A stretch of 64,000 bases of DNA. Origin: Zhengitettix transpicula. Its lineage: Eukaryota; Arthropoda; Insecta; Orthoptera; Tetrigidae. Location: positions 60,429,501 to 60,493,500 of the forward strand of contig CM073593.1 in NCBI GenBank assembly GCA_037074705.1. The letters are read 5' to 3'. This document shows positions 12,901 to 24,748 of the stretch, piece by piece. Every line of letters begins with the position of its first letter. The stretch's first letter is position 1. The notes beneath the pieces are model-generated. The model made no database searches. It saw only the letters and a list, made by a program, of their open reading frames with translations, and had not been told where the DNA came from. The position numbers were made by a program, and so were the translations under genes.

Positions 12901-15900
12901 GCACAAATTAGATATTGACTGCGCTCTTTGCCGTGGAACAACAATGTCGATACAATTAGTTCATTAGATAATTCGATAACCATCGTTGAACAGAAACGTC
13001 GAAATTAAGGGAAAGAGGCGTCAAAAAATTGATAAGGAAAAAAATTAAAAGATAAGATCGGCTTACGAAAGGTGGTTTAATTAAATATATTTCTCTCATA
13101 GAAATTTACTTGAACATATTACAATTAGAAATATGAGGCACGTTTATTTGACTTGGGCTGTCGTAATATATCTCAACTATCCTGTAACGCCAATATCTGA
13201 CTCCTGGTGGAATACACCAACTTTATAACCATAAGGATCGAGATAAACTCTGTTTATAAATCAGACAGAAAAAATTAAGATTCACATCAGAGTTGAAACG
13301 AATTCATTTACGATAATAGTTATGAAATGATTGTTACATCCCCGTCAGGCTTATCTGGAGTTCATGTGGCTGAACTGGTTGCAGAAGTTTAGTTCTAGAA
13401 AAGTACACTTACCACCAATTAATTTTTAAAGTATGTCCTTATTTCCTCATTCTTTGATGACTTAGTTCTTTAATTTATTCGATGATTATTTCACCTTTCT
13501 CTTACACCATTTATGCATTCACTATCAATTTTTATCTTGAAATTAGTTATAGAAAAATTACCGTCTGAAACTAATGTAGTTTGACGGCAACAAAAATGAA
13601 GAGTAATAAATTTCTCGTACGAAATTTTTTTTGTTAGCAGCACAGTCTTCTTCGTTTTAGGTTATATGCACTTTGAGATAACCTGTTCTACTTCGCCAAT
13701 CGCTCTCTAAAGGTAAAAGGTGATTAGTATTTTTCTGACATATGCTACTGCATAAAAATAAATACTTAACGCACCAGCGGTGTCATCTCATTAATTTTAC
13801 AGGGACTTAACAACGATTTTTCGCGTATTCAATTAACCATTAATTATTATATTTAGGATCTTCATAGACAAAATTACTCTACAAGAAAGTTTTTCTATTT
13901 TCTTAAATATTACATTTTGTTTTAAAATATATCAGTAAACTTTCATAATCGGTAGGATTATTTTAGATATATTCTAAACGCTTCATTTAACGATGAACTG
14001 TTGAAATAATTTTGATAATAGCGACATAATGCAACTTTCACTAACCAATTCTCTGTTATTCCTTAAAAGAGCTGAAGTTCATTAATATGAATTGAGAACA
14101 AAAATATATTAGAACCGAACGACAATTAAAAATTCTAACTTTTTTTTTCAGAGAACTGTTGCTGTTATCCTTGGCCTAATATTAACCAACTCTCTCGGCT
14201 ATTTCTGACTTCTTTCAAAATCATTAATTTTTTTACCTCACACTACACTTTCACAAATAATAATGACAAAACTTTTGCATTTTCATTAAAAAATATAGCA
14301 GAAAAATGTTTTATATATATATGTAAGCATCAAATTATTTTTCACATTAAATACTTTTGATTCACAATCACATAAAATATTGTGTTCAATTTTTTACAGC
14401 GATTTTTGTTAATAATGGTAAAAATTGAATTCGTGCTGTTTCTTTTCGGTGAAAAATATTGTATTTGAATATATTGGAATAGAAAGTATCTACATTTATT
14501 TGGATTAGAGAATTTTACTACTCAAAAGTTAAAAGTGAATCGATAGGTTTGGTACTACATAATTCCTCTCCAGTTTTTTCATTTTTGCTATAAAAATCGT
14601 TACGGTACATCTGCATTTACCTTTCATTTATGTATAAAAAATTTCTATACAAAAGGTAATTTGTACCTATTATTAAAAATAATGTTGATATTCATCGGAA
14701 GACTATAAAATTCTTATAAATTTTAAGACTTCTGTCACACACAAATTTGATCGAACGTGTTAAAAAAAATCTTAATTAATATTTCCATAAAGCATTCACA
14801 ATACAAAAAAGTAGATCTTATTTATATATTATATGCTATGAAAAATCCAAATTTACGTACCTTGTTTCAATATAAATAAATAATTTGTTGCAATTAGTTA
14901 TAAATACAGAAAAAAAATACCAAGTCTAGTATTTAATATATAGACAATATTTAACGTGAGCAGAATATTTTAGCGTCATTTTCATAAAAGCAATGTAAGA
15001 AATCGTACGCATTGAAATGTATAATAAAATCCTTGATATGTGAAATAACTGGAATTAAGAATATAATTATGTCAAAACTTACCAATCCGATTAAGAGTTA
15101 GTTACCGTATTTGCCATCTTGCAGACGTTTGTTTGATTGAATACACAAGATGAAAATGAAAACTGTGTTTACCTGAAAAGAATATTATTTCATTCTTAAT
15201 GGACATTCTTCACAAAACATTTTTAAAAACTAATAAAATTATTTGTACACAACAGTTTGCTATACATAAAAGTGTAATAAATATTTTAGAATGATTCAGA
15301 TAAAGAAAGGTAATAACTCAGTTTGGTTGTTTTACAATTTACAAGAAACTGTAAATATTTTCTTAAATCTCGGAGAAGTACAATAGCAGTTGATAATTTT
15401 CTCTATAACGTTACAGACGTACATAGTTTGTGGGTTCAAGTATATCACTACATTATTGCGGTATTCATCTGTCGACTCTATTCACAATACTATAATTAGA
15501 CTAATTTTAAAGCAATGTTGGCGTGGCACAAAGTGCCCATGAAAATTTATACCTCTCTACAATTCGGTTGAATTTAAGAGATGCGTATTTTGAAAATAAG
15601 TTTGAAATTTGTTACTGAAATTGGTTAATGTAAGTTTCGTTTATCGGTCAACCACAGACTAACGAACTTATAAATATAAATTTGACGAGGACAATATCAG
15701 GTTTGGATAAATTTTGACAATGGTTCCTATTTCAAAATTGTCAGGACCGTATAATGTGAATACAACAATCAACTGGACTTCCGTAAAATAAATATACATA
15801 TTACACAGAAACTACCAATCGAAGACATCAATTTCAATTAATTTAAGAAACAGAATATTTAAGCTGAAAGTTTCTTGGACAAGCAAATTTAATAAAAATA

Positions 15901-16550
15901 GATTTGGGATAAAATTATATTAAATGCTTATATTATAATTGGAGACTAAAAAAACAGTTTTAGGTTCAAAATAGTAACATAACTCACAAATATCAATCAG
16001 ATTAAATTAAATTTATTAAATATAAACCAACTAAAAAGTTAAAAATATCACGGAGAAATAATCACAATTATTTCAGCACAAATATTTTCAAAACTAATTA
16101 AGCGTAGTTACGGATGTATATTTTACTTCCGATAGTTTCATCTCGTATAATTATTCATACGAGGGCGTGTTTCATTCGCCTTGAACTCTTGTTACGTCAA
16201 AATGATAACAAAACAGACCTTGACACACAAGCCCAACGATGTCGAAAAATAAATTCTCAGACGAATAATTAAGAAAAAAAGACCTAATCAAATTATGTCA
16301 GTCTGAAGAAGGGCGCTGAGATAATGAAAAGATTATTGTCGTGTTGTCTATTGGATTCAAGAAACTATTACTGTAAATCTCTCACACACCATTTTAACTT
16401 GGCATATTCAGGAATTAGAAATTAGGACGATTGGTCACTCCATATTCCATCCATCTTATACCGACTCTAATCCTTATGGTAGTTATTTAATAGCCGTAAC
16501 TTAAAAATTAATTTTTATAAAAATACTTATAGATTATAATTACCCGTTTT

Positions 16551-16614
16551 GATTTGTATTTTTTTAAATTTTAGTATTAGATTTGTATTTTTTTAAACTT
16601 TAGTATTAGATTTG
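16551..16614. repeat. 29-bp tandem duplication, two copies plus a short third
   Basis: The units at 16551-16579 and 16580-16608 differ at one base, followed by the first six bases of a third unit. Each unit opens with GATTTGTATTTTTTTAAA. It looks like a replication-slippage product. Confidence 0.75.
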
Positions 16615-19600
16615 CTCACCTGTTCATGTATTGTTCTGTGTCATCCTATTTTATAACCTATTTTCTCATTCAGGTATTATGTATTACGTATTTAATATTA
16701 TGTATATATATATCATTTGCATATTACATTTAAGGAGATATACATAAAGTTTGTAACATTAAAATGCAAAGCTGTATTTAACTATACATTTTTAATATTT
16801 TATTTTCTCCCTTATATATTATTTATTTACGTATTTAATTACTAAGTATGAAGTATCCTATTTACTAAAATTAATTTCACGTCTATCTGGCCCCAATATT
16901 GGCCTTTCGAAGTATTTGCGCCCTTAAAGAACGTTCACGAGTAAAACATAAACCGAGAAATGAACAAGGTGACTCAATTTAAGGATAAAAAGTCACAAAT
17001 AACATTTTTCTTAAAATTTTTAAATCAAACTACAAGCAAATGGGGAACATCACTCACGATCTGCCGTCAGCATAATCGCCGAAAATGTACTGGATGTGAT
17101 TATGCCACTACTAGACTTAACGGAACACAGAAATTAGTTAAGTTAATTTCCAATAAGCGGAAGTAATGGTTTACGAATTAGATTCGTCACGGAAAATTAT
17201 ACTAGAACTAATTATTTACAAAAAAGGCATTTAACGACAGTTTATATAAGAAGAGGCATGCAGCAGTCATACTGAGTCTGAAGCTGTTATTTTGAAAACC
17301 CGTTGAAAATATAATTGGATGGCACGTGGACGTAAACAGAAGAGTCATGATGCTTAATCAAGGGAGAATAAGAACACGAGAGACCATCTATTTAGAAAAT
17401 TCGTATTGAAACATAAATAAAATACTGAGAAAGCATTGAACAAAGGCGTCCTGAATGGAGGAATATGGAATTGTAAAGCGTTGAGTGTAAATACATGAGT
17501 CCACGTGTGTTAAGAAGACTATTGCAGTATAATGATGTAACATGCATTGCCCTACACTTAATTATACCGTAGTCGAACAAGTAATGACTATTGTTGAGCA
17601 CGTTTCTCTTGAGGGCACATACCTTAATGTATTTTCAGTGAAATGTATCAATGTCATGCCGCACTTTCTCTTCTGGACGGGACACGCACGAGCCAGCTTT
17701 GCCCAGCTTATTTCACTTACGAATATTCCTAATAGTAACTAAAGAAAAGAATGGATCTGATATGAATAGAATATTTTCTTCACTAAAAGCTATTAAATAA
17801 AACCATTTATTCCGCATTCCAAAATAAGAAAATTCGGATTTAGAAGTAGAGTACGTAAATATTTTGGGAGTGATAAACATTTATGATTTTATTAATTAAA
17901 TAATTAATTTGTAAAACACGTATATACATCTAATAAAGCATTTACAAAATTAAAGGGGTAGAGTAAGTATATAGTTACCGTCGATATAATCTGACGTATA
18001 GTTGTTATAATCATATGTTTATCTTATAAAATTAATGGACGATACATACAATCGTGGATGAAATTCAGGAAGTAAATCTCCTCAATTTTAGATTCAAAGG
18101 AAAAAATGTAGACATGGTTCTATTATTTTATTGGATTTTGTGACACGTGGATTGTTGGCTGGAGGCTGGTAAATATGGGATAAAGACTTCATTGTGTTTC
18201 TCGAGTACTGTATAACAAATTAATGTGAAATCAATAAATTTATAATTCAATAACACAGCGTCAAACAAATTTTAGAAGTACATAGTATAATTTATTTGAA
18301 GAAAAAAAATCCGGATAATAAACATAGATAAATATGATGGCCGTATGAGTGTGGACATGAAACACTGCTAAGAAAGGCAAGGAATGGAGAATGACCTCCA
18401 CACCACAGAAAACACACGTAGTCATGCGATGTAACGAACCTGCACTCACCGAATGGAAGAAGTTAAAAAAGCGTAAACATACGAGAGAGAAAATGTGTTT
18501 TATGCGCTCGAGCAAATCTCTGCACAGCCGTAATTAATTTATAATTCCCAAAGTAAATTTTTAATTTTAATTTAATAACTGAAAAAATGGCGAGAAAGTG
18601 GCTAAATAGTCGAAGATTATAAAACTTTACAAGTGTGAATAATTAAATGTTTTATTTATCCATAAAATAATTAAATTATGTTGTAAATTAATGTGGTAAT
18701 ATGTAATTAACCACTTTTAACTATACGTTAAATTTGGATTATAACAGATATTAAGAAAGGTTTATTAAATTTTAATTGATTAGAAACTGTAGTCATAATA
18801 CTTGGAAGATTCGATAGGCAGAAATGGGTACTTCGAAGTTAGATAACAAAACATACTTGTAAAATGTGTATAATTTAAATTGCCCGAATTACTATAACAA
18901 GTCGAGCCATTCATATTCATAATGAATAAAAAAGAAACGAATTTCGACTATATACTTCCAGTTAAATTTATATTGTAATATTTATCTGTGATTCATAAGC
19001 GGATGAAAACAATGAACACTTATATTAGCGTTGTACTTTCGATGCAAAAATTGTCTTCTATGTTTACTATTAATAGAATATGACTTGAATCTTTACTTTT
19101 TCTTTAACAAATAATTGTATCAGCCTTTATTATGTGTTCTTTATAAAGTGAAAAATTATTCTGCAGAATCAGTTAAAGTGAAGTATTCAGCGTCCAAATT
19201 TTTATTTCAAGATGATGGAAAGTATTTTGTTATTACTTGCTGCTATATAAAAAAAGACAAATTTTTAATCGAATTCAGAAGTATTTTTTTTCTTATGAAA
19301 AGTAAACAAAATTAGTGTGATAGGTATTAAGATTCCTTCGGTTCGGTTGTCCTAAGCCGTGAAATGTAAAAAGAAACTCAAATTCTTTGATATTAAACCA
19401 TGTGCAGAATTTTTCAGACAAATAGGACGGTAAATTCGATGCCCCTTCGGCTGTTACAGTTTCGGATATGAGGTACAGGCCAGAATCTAATCATCGTACA
19501 AATTGGGTCGTTAGAAATAATGCAAGCAATATATCCAGCGAAAATCCAATTAAAAGGCTATCTTAAACACCAGTATATTGTGTTACTTTACGATTACTCC

Positions 19601-20393
19601 TGGGTTACTTTTTTTGCAGCCTTACGCAGTTACATTGCGTTGATTTATGATACCAGAAACTTTACATAAACGTGTCGAATGAAATATGATGTCAAAAAGT
19701 AAACTTTATACCACGATATTTATCTTGGAAACGGGTTTGTTACAGACTTAACATTCCGTAATACAAGTAAAATTTAGTGCGCACCATACGCAATACTAAT
19801 GACAGAAACTCGAATTATAAGTCCGAGAACTAGAGTAAAAACCCGGTCCGAGCCGATTTATTTCAGAAAAATTCTTTTGTTTATTGATTATACAGGATAT
19901 CTAATACATTATTAACCTTGTGATTATTGCCAAAAAAATTGTACAGTTTGTGAATAAAATTAATGATTTATTTAATTTGCAATTAAAATTGAATGCCTTT
20001 ATGGAATGTTAGTACTTGAAAGTTTCAGTGTCCTCTTCTGAACAACGTTGTAATTATGAGAAACACGACACTAAAAATAAAAATATGATTTTATTATTAT
20101 TTATAATAATCTTTAGATAACTGTTGTAATGTTAAGACAATATCTATAAACGTGTGCAAAAATGTGATGTAAAGAATTGGAAAAATAAATAATGGTAAAT
20201 AATAGTGGTTCTAAGAAGAGTTGACTACAGTTTTTAAGAGAAAGACTGTAACGCATTATCAAGGAGAAATTGTTTACTGCACGAAATCATTGAAGGACAC
20301 ATAGATGGAGTTTTATGTCGTGAAATAAGTAAATTGCATCTGATAGACGATTTTCAGGGAGAAAGAAGAATATGGGCAATGAAGAAAGAAGCT

Positions 20394-20405
20394 AAGGACA
20401 ATCAA
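20394..20405. repeat. Target-site duplication, left copy, of the 20.4-kb retroposon
   Basis: The 12 bases AAGGACAATCAA match 21042-21053 exactly and abut the T-run (reverse A-tail) of the inserted element. Confidence 0.8.
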
Positions 20406-21041
20406 TTTTTTTTAGGGTAACAAGCTACATGAGGGTAATCCACATGGTGGCAACTCCCCTTTAATAGAATAGGAAGGGATTTGAAAGGGAGGATGCGGAA
20501 GGGTAGAGAAAGGTAGCCAAAGGTTAACTAGGGCTCCTAGGCTATAGTTTAAGGATCCTACCCGGCATTTACCTAACAGTAATGCAGGACAAACCATAGA
20601 AAACTTGCATCAGGTAGGTCGGGCATTTGGTACTTGTTCCATGCCCTTTCGATAGCGGGAGAGGGCTTTGCTGTGGGGACGCAGCATTCCCTTCTCCGTG
20701 CCTCGACCAGTTTAGGAGGCATCTGGCCAACTGTTCCAATGGGAACATAGAAAACTTGCATCAGGTAGGTCGGGCATTTGGTACTTGTTCCATGCCCTTT
20801 CGATAGCGGGAGAGGGCTTTGCTGTGGGGACGCAGCATTCCCTTCTCCGTGCCTCGACCAGTTTAGGAGGCAGCTGGCCAACTGTTCCAATGGGAACAGA
20901 AAACAACTCTTACCGTATGCCCAAGATCTGTGACCCCGGAACATACACCTCTCAAAACAGGCCGAGGTGCCTCGGCTTGTGGGAACCTTAGTTCAAAAAC
21001 GGAGAGAGGAAAAGGCATCCACAAAGGTAGCCCCTTCCGTC
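20406..21041 (-). mobile_element. Unclassified A-tailed retroposon family, copy 2, with 12-bp target duplication
   Basis: This is the most complete copy, on the minus strand. It is bounded by perfect 12-bp direct repeats AAGGACAATCAA at 20394-20405 and 21042-21053. A T-run at 20406-20413 is the A-tail of the minus-strand element. Target duplication plus A-tail indicates insertion by target-primed reverse transcription. Read on the minus strand, the element has a 5' part ending near CTAAGGTTCCCACAAGCCG, a core with CCTACCTGATGCAAG and the 3' CTATTAAAGGGGAG-type block. A 151-bp part of the core is tandemly duplicated, so the single-unit length is about 485 bp. No reverse transcriptase and no recognisable pol III promoter were seen, so it could be a SINE of unknown head or the 3' end of a LINE. 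The 123-residue open frame across it is not conserved in the other copies. Confidence 0.78.
20596..20897. repeat. 151-bp tandem duplication inside the 20.4-kb retroposon
   Basis: The two copies occupy 20596-20746 and 20747-20897. They appear to differ at only one base (CATCTGG versus CAGCTGG in the distal part). Other family copies at 9.0 and 58.2 kb carry a single unit, so the duplication is specific to this copy and probably recent. Near-identity also makes an assembly artefact possible. Confidence 0.85.
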
Positions 21042-21053
21042 AAGGACAATCAA
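21042..21053. repeat. Target-site duplication, right copy, of the 20.4-kb retroposon
   Basis: Exact copy of 20394-20405, directly abutting the element's 5' end on the minus strand. Confidence 0.8.
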
Positions 21054-24000
21054 AGGCATAAAAATAAATTATAGTCAAAGTGCAATGACCTGATAGTAGG
21101 CAGAATACTTAATAATGATAAAGTTAAAGTTTTGCGTTGGTACTTTGTTTTGATTTTTATATCCAGGAGAAAGTTTACTTTCTAGAAAGTACTTATCATG
21201 CCTTAAAAATGTGATTCTATTTAATTGTTTAATTTGAGAAAATATATGTATACTGATGTTTAAAATTGTAATAAATTGTTCATTTTCATGTATTAGTTCA
21301 TGACATGATCAGTGATTGCAGGCTCAAACAAATAATAATTTACATTTCGATATTTTTCTATTATAGTGACGTAACGGTCTGATATGAGGTACTTTTTCAT
21401 GGAATTATCACCGAGAAGTTGAAACTATGTTAGCGTATTGAATTTTCTGAAATTACTGACTCTCTGCATTCCAAGAATTACAACTCCTTTCATTTTCTTC
21501 CTGAAATATCTATATGAATATGAAGAGCACAAAACTTGAATTATCTTGCTGAAAATAGATACAGCTGTCGCTGCGGGTATAGAAATATCAGGATTTGATC
21601 TTTCCCCGCCAGAAATATGGAGTACCTTTTCTGAATGCAACAAGTTATACATCTTTTGTACGGAGATCATATCCTACATTTATTGGCTATAAAATACAAA
21701 AGCTCCTCCCATTACAAGGAATATAACGAGGAATACATTTTTCAAAAAGTTTCCAACTTCAAATTTTCTATTGTCTTTCTGTTCTTATTCTAAATATATA
21801 CTATGTAAGTATACGGAATATACCTTCTAATGTAATCTGTAACAAAACAGCGATTTACGAGTCTTGAAATAGAAAACATATGAGATATTAACAATTCAAC
21901 TCTGAACGAATCGACGGTTCCATGGTTTAAGTCGAGTAGGAGGCAGACATATTTTCCCAGGATCAGTTTCCACTAATTGATATCTATGAAGAATCATTGT
22001 TGTATTTAGTAAGCGTAATGTAACATTACAGTGTAATATTAGAGGGAATTATTTGTTTACACACTAAAGGATTTTATAAATGAAGCTGCGAAAGCTTGTT
22101 TATTAGTTATTTTTTGAAAATTTAAACATATACTATTAGAATTGTTAAGTAAAATATCGACAGATGATCATTTGTCAATCTGCAATTGGGTCAAATATTT
22201 CAATTGTTTGAAATAAGTAATGAGGTTCCGGTAAGAAGTATTTGATTATGAAACACAGCACAGCTGTTTGTGTTACATTATTTTTCACCCTTGGTCAGAG
22301 ACAGTCACCAAAGCTGACCTCTCGTGACTTTTCGTCATCAGTAGGATGAATCGAGACGAAATTTAGTTTGAAATTACTCGCTCTCGTTCTTATCAATCTA
22401 GACCATATTCCTACTGTTTGCAGGGTACGTATTTTTTTTTTCAATATTTATGTCACTACTTCCGAATGGGAATGTTGCAGCGTTTTGACTTTCTTCCATA
22501 TCCAATCTATTTATACCTACTTCTGAGACCTTTGTTTTTATCTCATCCTTTTAACACAGATCACAATGGTTGCAAATTGTTGTGTTACGCAATTACACGC
22601 TGGCTGGACGTTGTAAAAAGCGTGAGACTTTTTATGTAGTAGTAGGAGTGACGCAAGAGAGTCAGTAACTCTCTATAGGACTTACGAGTCAGAGAAAGAG
22701 GCAAGGCCGTGTGTGAGATCACGCAACGAACTCCATGGATCAAAGACCAGTTGCAGGAGGCGGTGCCCTTATCTATCTCGTTGCCCGCATTCAGACATCA
22801 CGTTCAGTCGATAGCAACAGGTGCGCGCTGGCAGACATTGAAACGTCAACGCGACATGAAAAGTAGAGCTCAAATACGGCGTAAAACATACAAGTAGTAA
22901 ACTATTTCCGTATGGGCAAGACAAGGTGACGAATACAATATCCAGCAAAAGAAATTATGCCACTTCAAAGCTCAGGTCAACGAACCGGTCCACGGGGAGT
23001 CAGACGCGACAAGTTATCTGTAGAAAGTATGCAAGGAAGAATCTGACTGGAGGGAAGTAAAAACTACGTATGTAAATTCGAACAAATTTTAAAATGAGAA
23101 GTGATAATAAAAAAGTAATTTAACGATATACACATAAGGGCTATTAATAAAGGTCATGTACAGAATTATAATGATATCACAATGAAAAATAAAATCACAC
23201 ACAATTCTAACATTAATTTACTGGTGTATTCTATTTCTAAGCTTTATATTTTTTTATCTACCAGCACTGCACATTATAACTTGCATTTGTATTAAAAAAA
23301 CTATTTTTTGTTATAAATTTGGCTGACTGTCAGATTATAAATATTTTACACAAAAATGGTTACGAGAAAAGTAACTCCTAAATGATACTATTTTACTTGT
23401 TATTGTTTCCATTTCATTGGAATATAATAAAAATAAGTTTTTTTTAATGGAGAATCTAATGTAATGCATTATTTGAGCGCATAATTACGGTGCGTGAGAA
23501 CGCGCTTCCTTGTCCAGCGGAGAAAATTAATGACTTTGGGAAGATCCAGTGAAATAGTGTGGCGTGTTGTCCAATATTCATGAACCTAAAATGAACGTTT
23601 ATGCACGTTGTTTTCGTGCTACGACTAGAGGTGGCGGTACGGTTGTCTTCGGGGGGCTTAAATAATTGCTGTTTTGGTAAATCATTTTCTTCCTGTGGGT
23701 TGAAGAAGTGATGTATAATTTGCACTCTAAGCGAGTTACCATTAATATTAATTATATTCGTAATGCACGGAAAAGTTTGGGATTTACGGAGAAGTCGGGT
23801 TGATATATCCGGAGGAACTTCGGAAAATATCGAGAAAATATCAGCATCGACTGCAATTGAACGTTAGACCCGCTTGCTGCTCTACTGTGGGCTGTCAACA
23901 GCTGCTGTAGCAAGAATTGCAACGCTGGATCATGGGCTGTCGGCTGACAAAGAAGATTCCAGACCATTCGTCAATCACCGGAGTGCAGTCCGGAACTTAC

Positions 24001-24496
24001 GTGAGTAAACATCAGTTTCATGCTCATAAATGATTATTCCTTTTTGAGTGAATTTATCATATGAAATATATTTAAAAATATATAATTGAAGATGTCAGAG
24101 TTCCAATTAGTACCCTTCCCAACCATGGGAAAAGCGATCTAAAATTCATTATTAAAAATAACTGTTACGTTTTAACTTTATAAATCAACATTTTAAATAA
24201 AATCGGTTATCATTTAACTACCCAACCCCGATTCAGACACCAATTACAAGAGGGAAGGACCATCCCTCTCATAAATCATAACAGTTGTAGGATTAGAGGT
24301 ATTATCTCGTTACGTCAAAGAGCTAAAATACCTTGGTGAATGAGTATGTTTAGTGATTTACGTGTAGCTGACGTTCGGAATAACTGTTTTCCAAAACTAA
24401 AGATGTATATTTGCATTCGAAATTTGCAGATTTTTTTATTTACCATAAACTAAACTTGATAATTTAAAATGAAAAAATTTACGTCTAATTGAAATT
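21054..24496. other. AT-rich stretch with two GC-richer patches
   Basis: No gene was recognised. A patch at 22640-23060 carries a frame of 62 codons without known motifs. A second patch at 23480-24000 ends at TTAC|GTGAGTAAAC, a good splice-donor match at 24001 on the plus strand. This could be a non-coding or 5' UTR exon, but no acceptor or partner exon was identified. Confidence 0.35.
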
Positions 24497-24744
24497 AATG
24501 AATACGAAAGATAGCCAATTCAAACAAAAATATAAATACCACACAACGTTTCTTTCAACAATTATTGTTACGCTAACCCTTCGGCTCTTCCATTGGCGTT
24601 GCGTTTGAGTGTTGTCAACTGACCAGTGCATTTGTGTTTCTCTAGGCTCTTCTTAGCACCTAACGAAATGGACAAGGATTCCAGAAACGTTGTGAGGTAT
24701 TTATATTACCTTTTTGTCTGAATTGGCTATCTTTCGCATTCATT
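24497..24744. mobile_element. MITE-like element with inverted termini of about 60 bp
   Basis: The left terminus (24497-24556) and right terminus (24683-24744) are inverted copies. Both begin AATGAAT(A/G)CGAAAGATAG when read inwards, continue through CCAATTCA(A/G)ACAAAAA, and end at the shared ACAACGTTTC. A few substitutions and one small indel separate them. The centre of about 125 bp is GC-richer and unrelated to the termini. There is no transposase, so this is a non-autonomous DNA element or foldback. The target duplication is not certain. Confidence 0.7.
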
Positions 24745-24748
24745 GAAG

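Larger units (their letters stand above)
9265..20393. other. AT-rich non-coding stretch
   Basis: No coding exon was recognised. It holds short AT runs (near 10531-10546 and 11939-11955), a small hairpin at 9920-9943, a 29-bp tandem duplication at 16551-16608 and a GC-richer patch at 12590-12990 with no recognisable protein. Small open frames at 16960-17166 and 17542-17742 match nothing I know. Confidence 0.5.

Noticed and set aside
13048..13062. 15-base match AGATAAGATCGGCTT shared with about 35470-35485
   Set aside because: The flanks do not align, so it is probably coincidence or too decayed to call.
20573..20944. A 123-codon minus-strand open frame
   Set aside because: It falls inside the retroposon and its length comes from the 151-bp duplication; other copies do not keep the frame.
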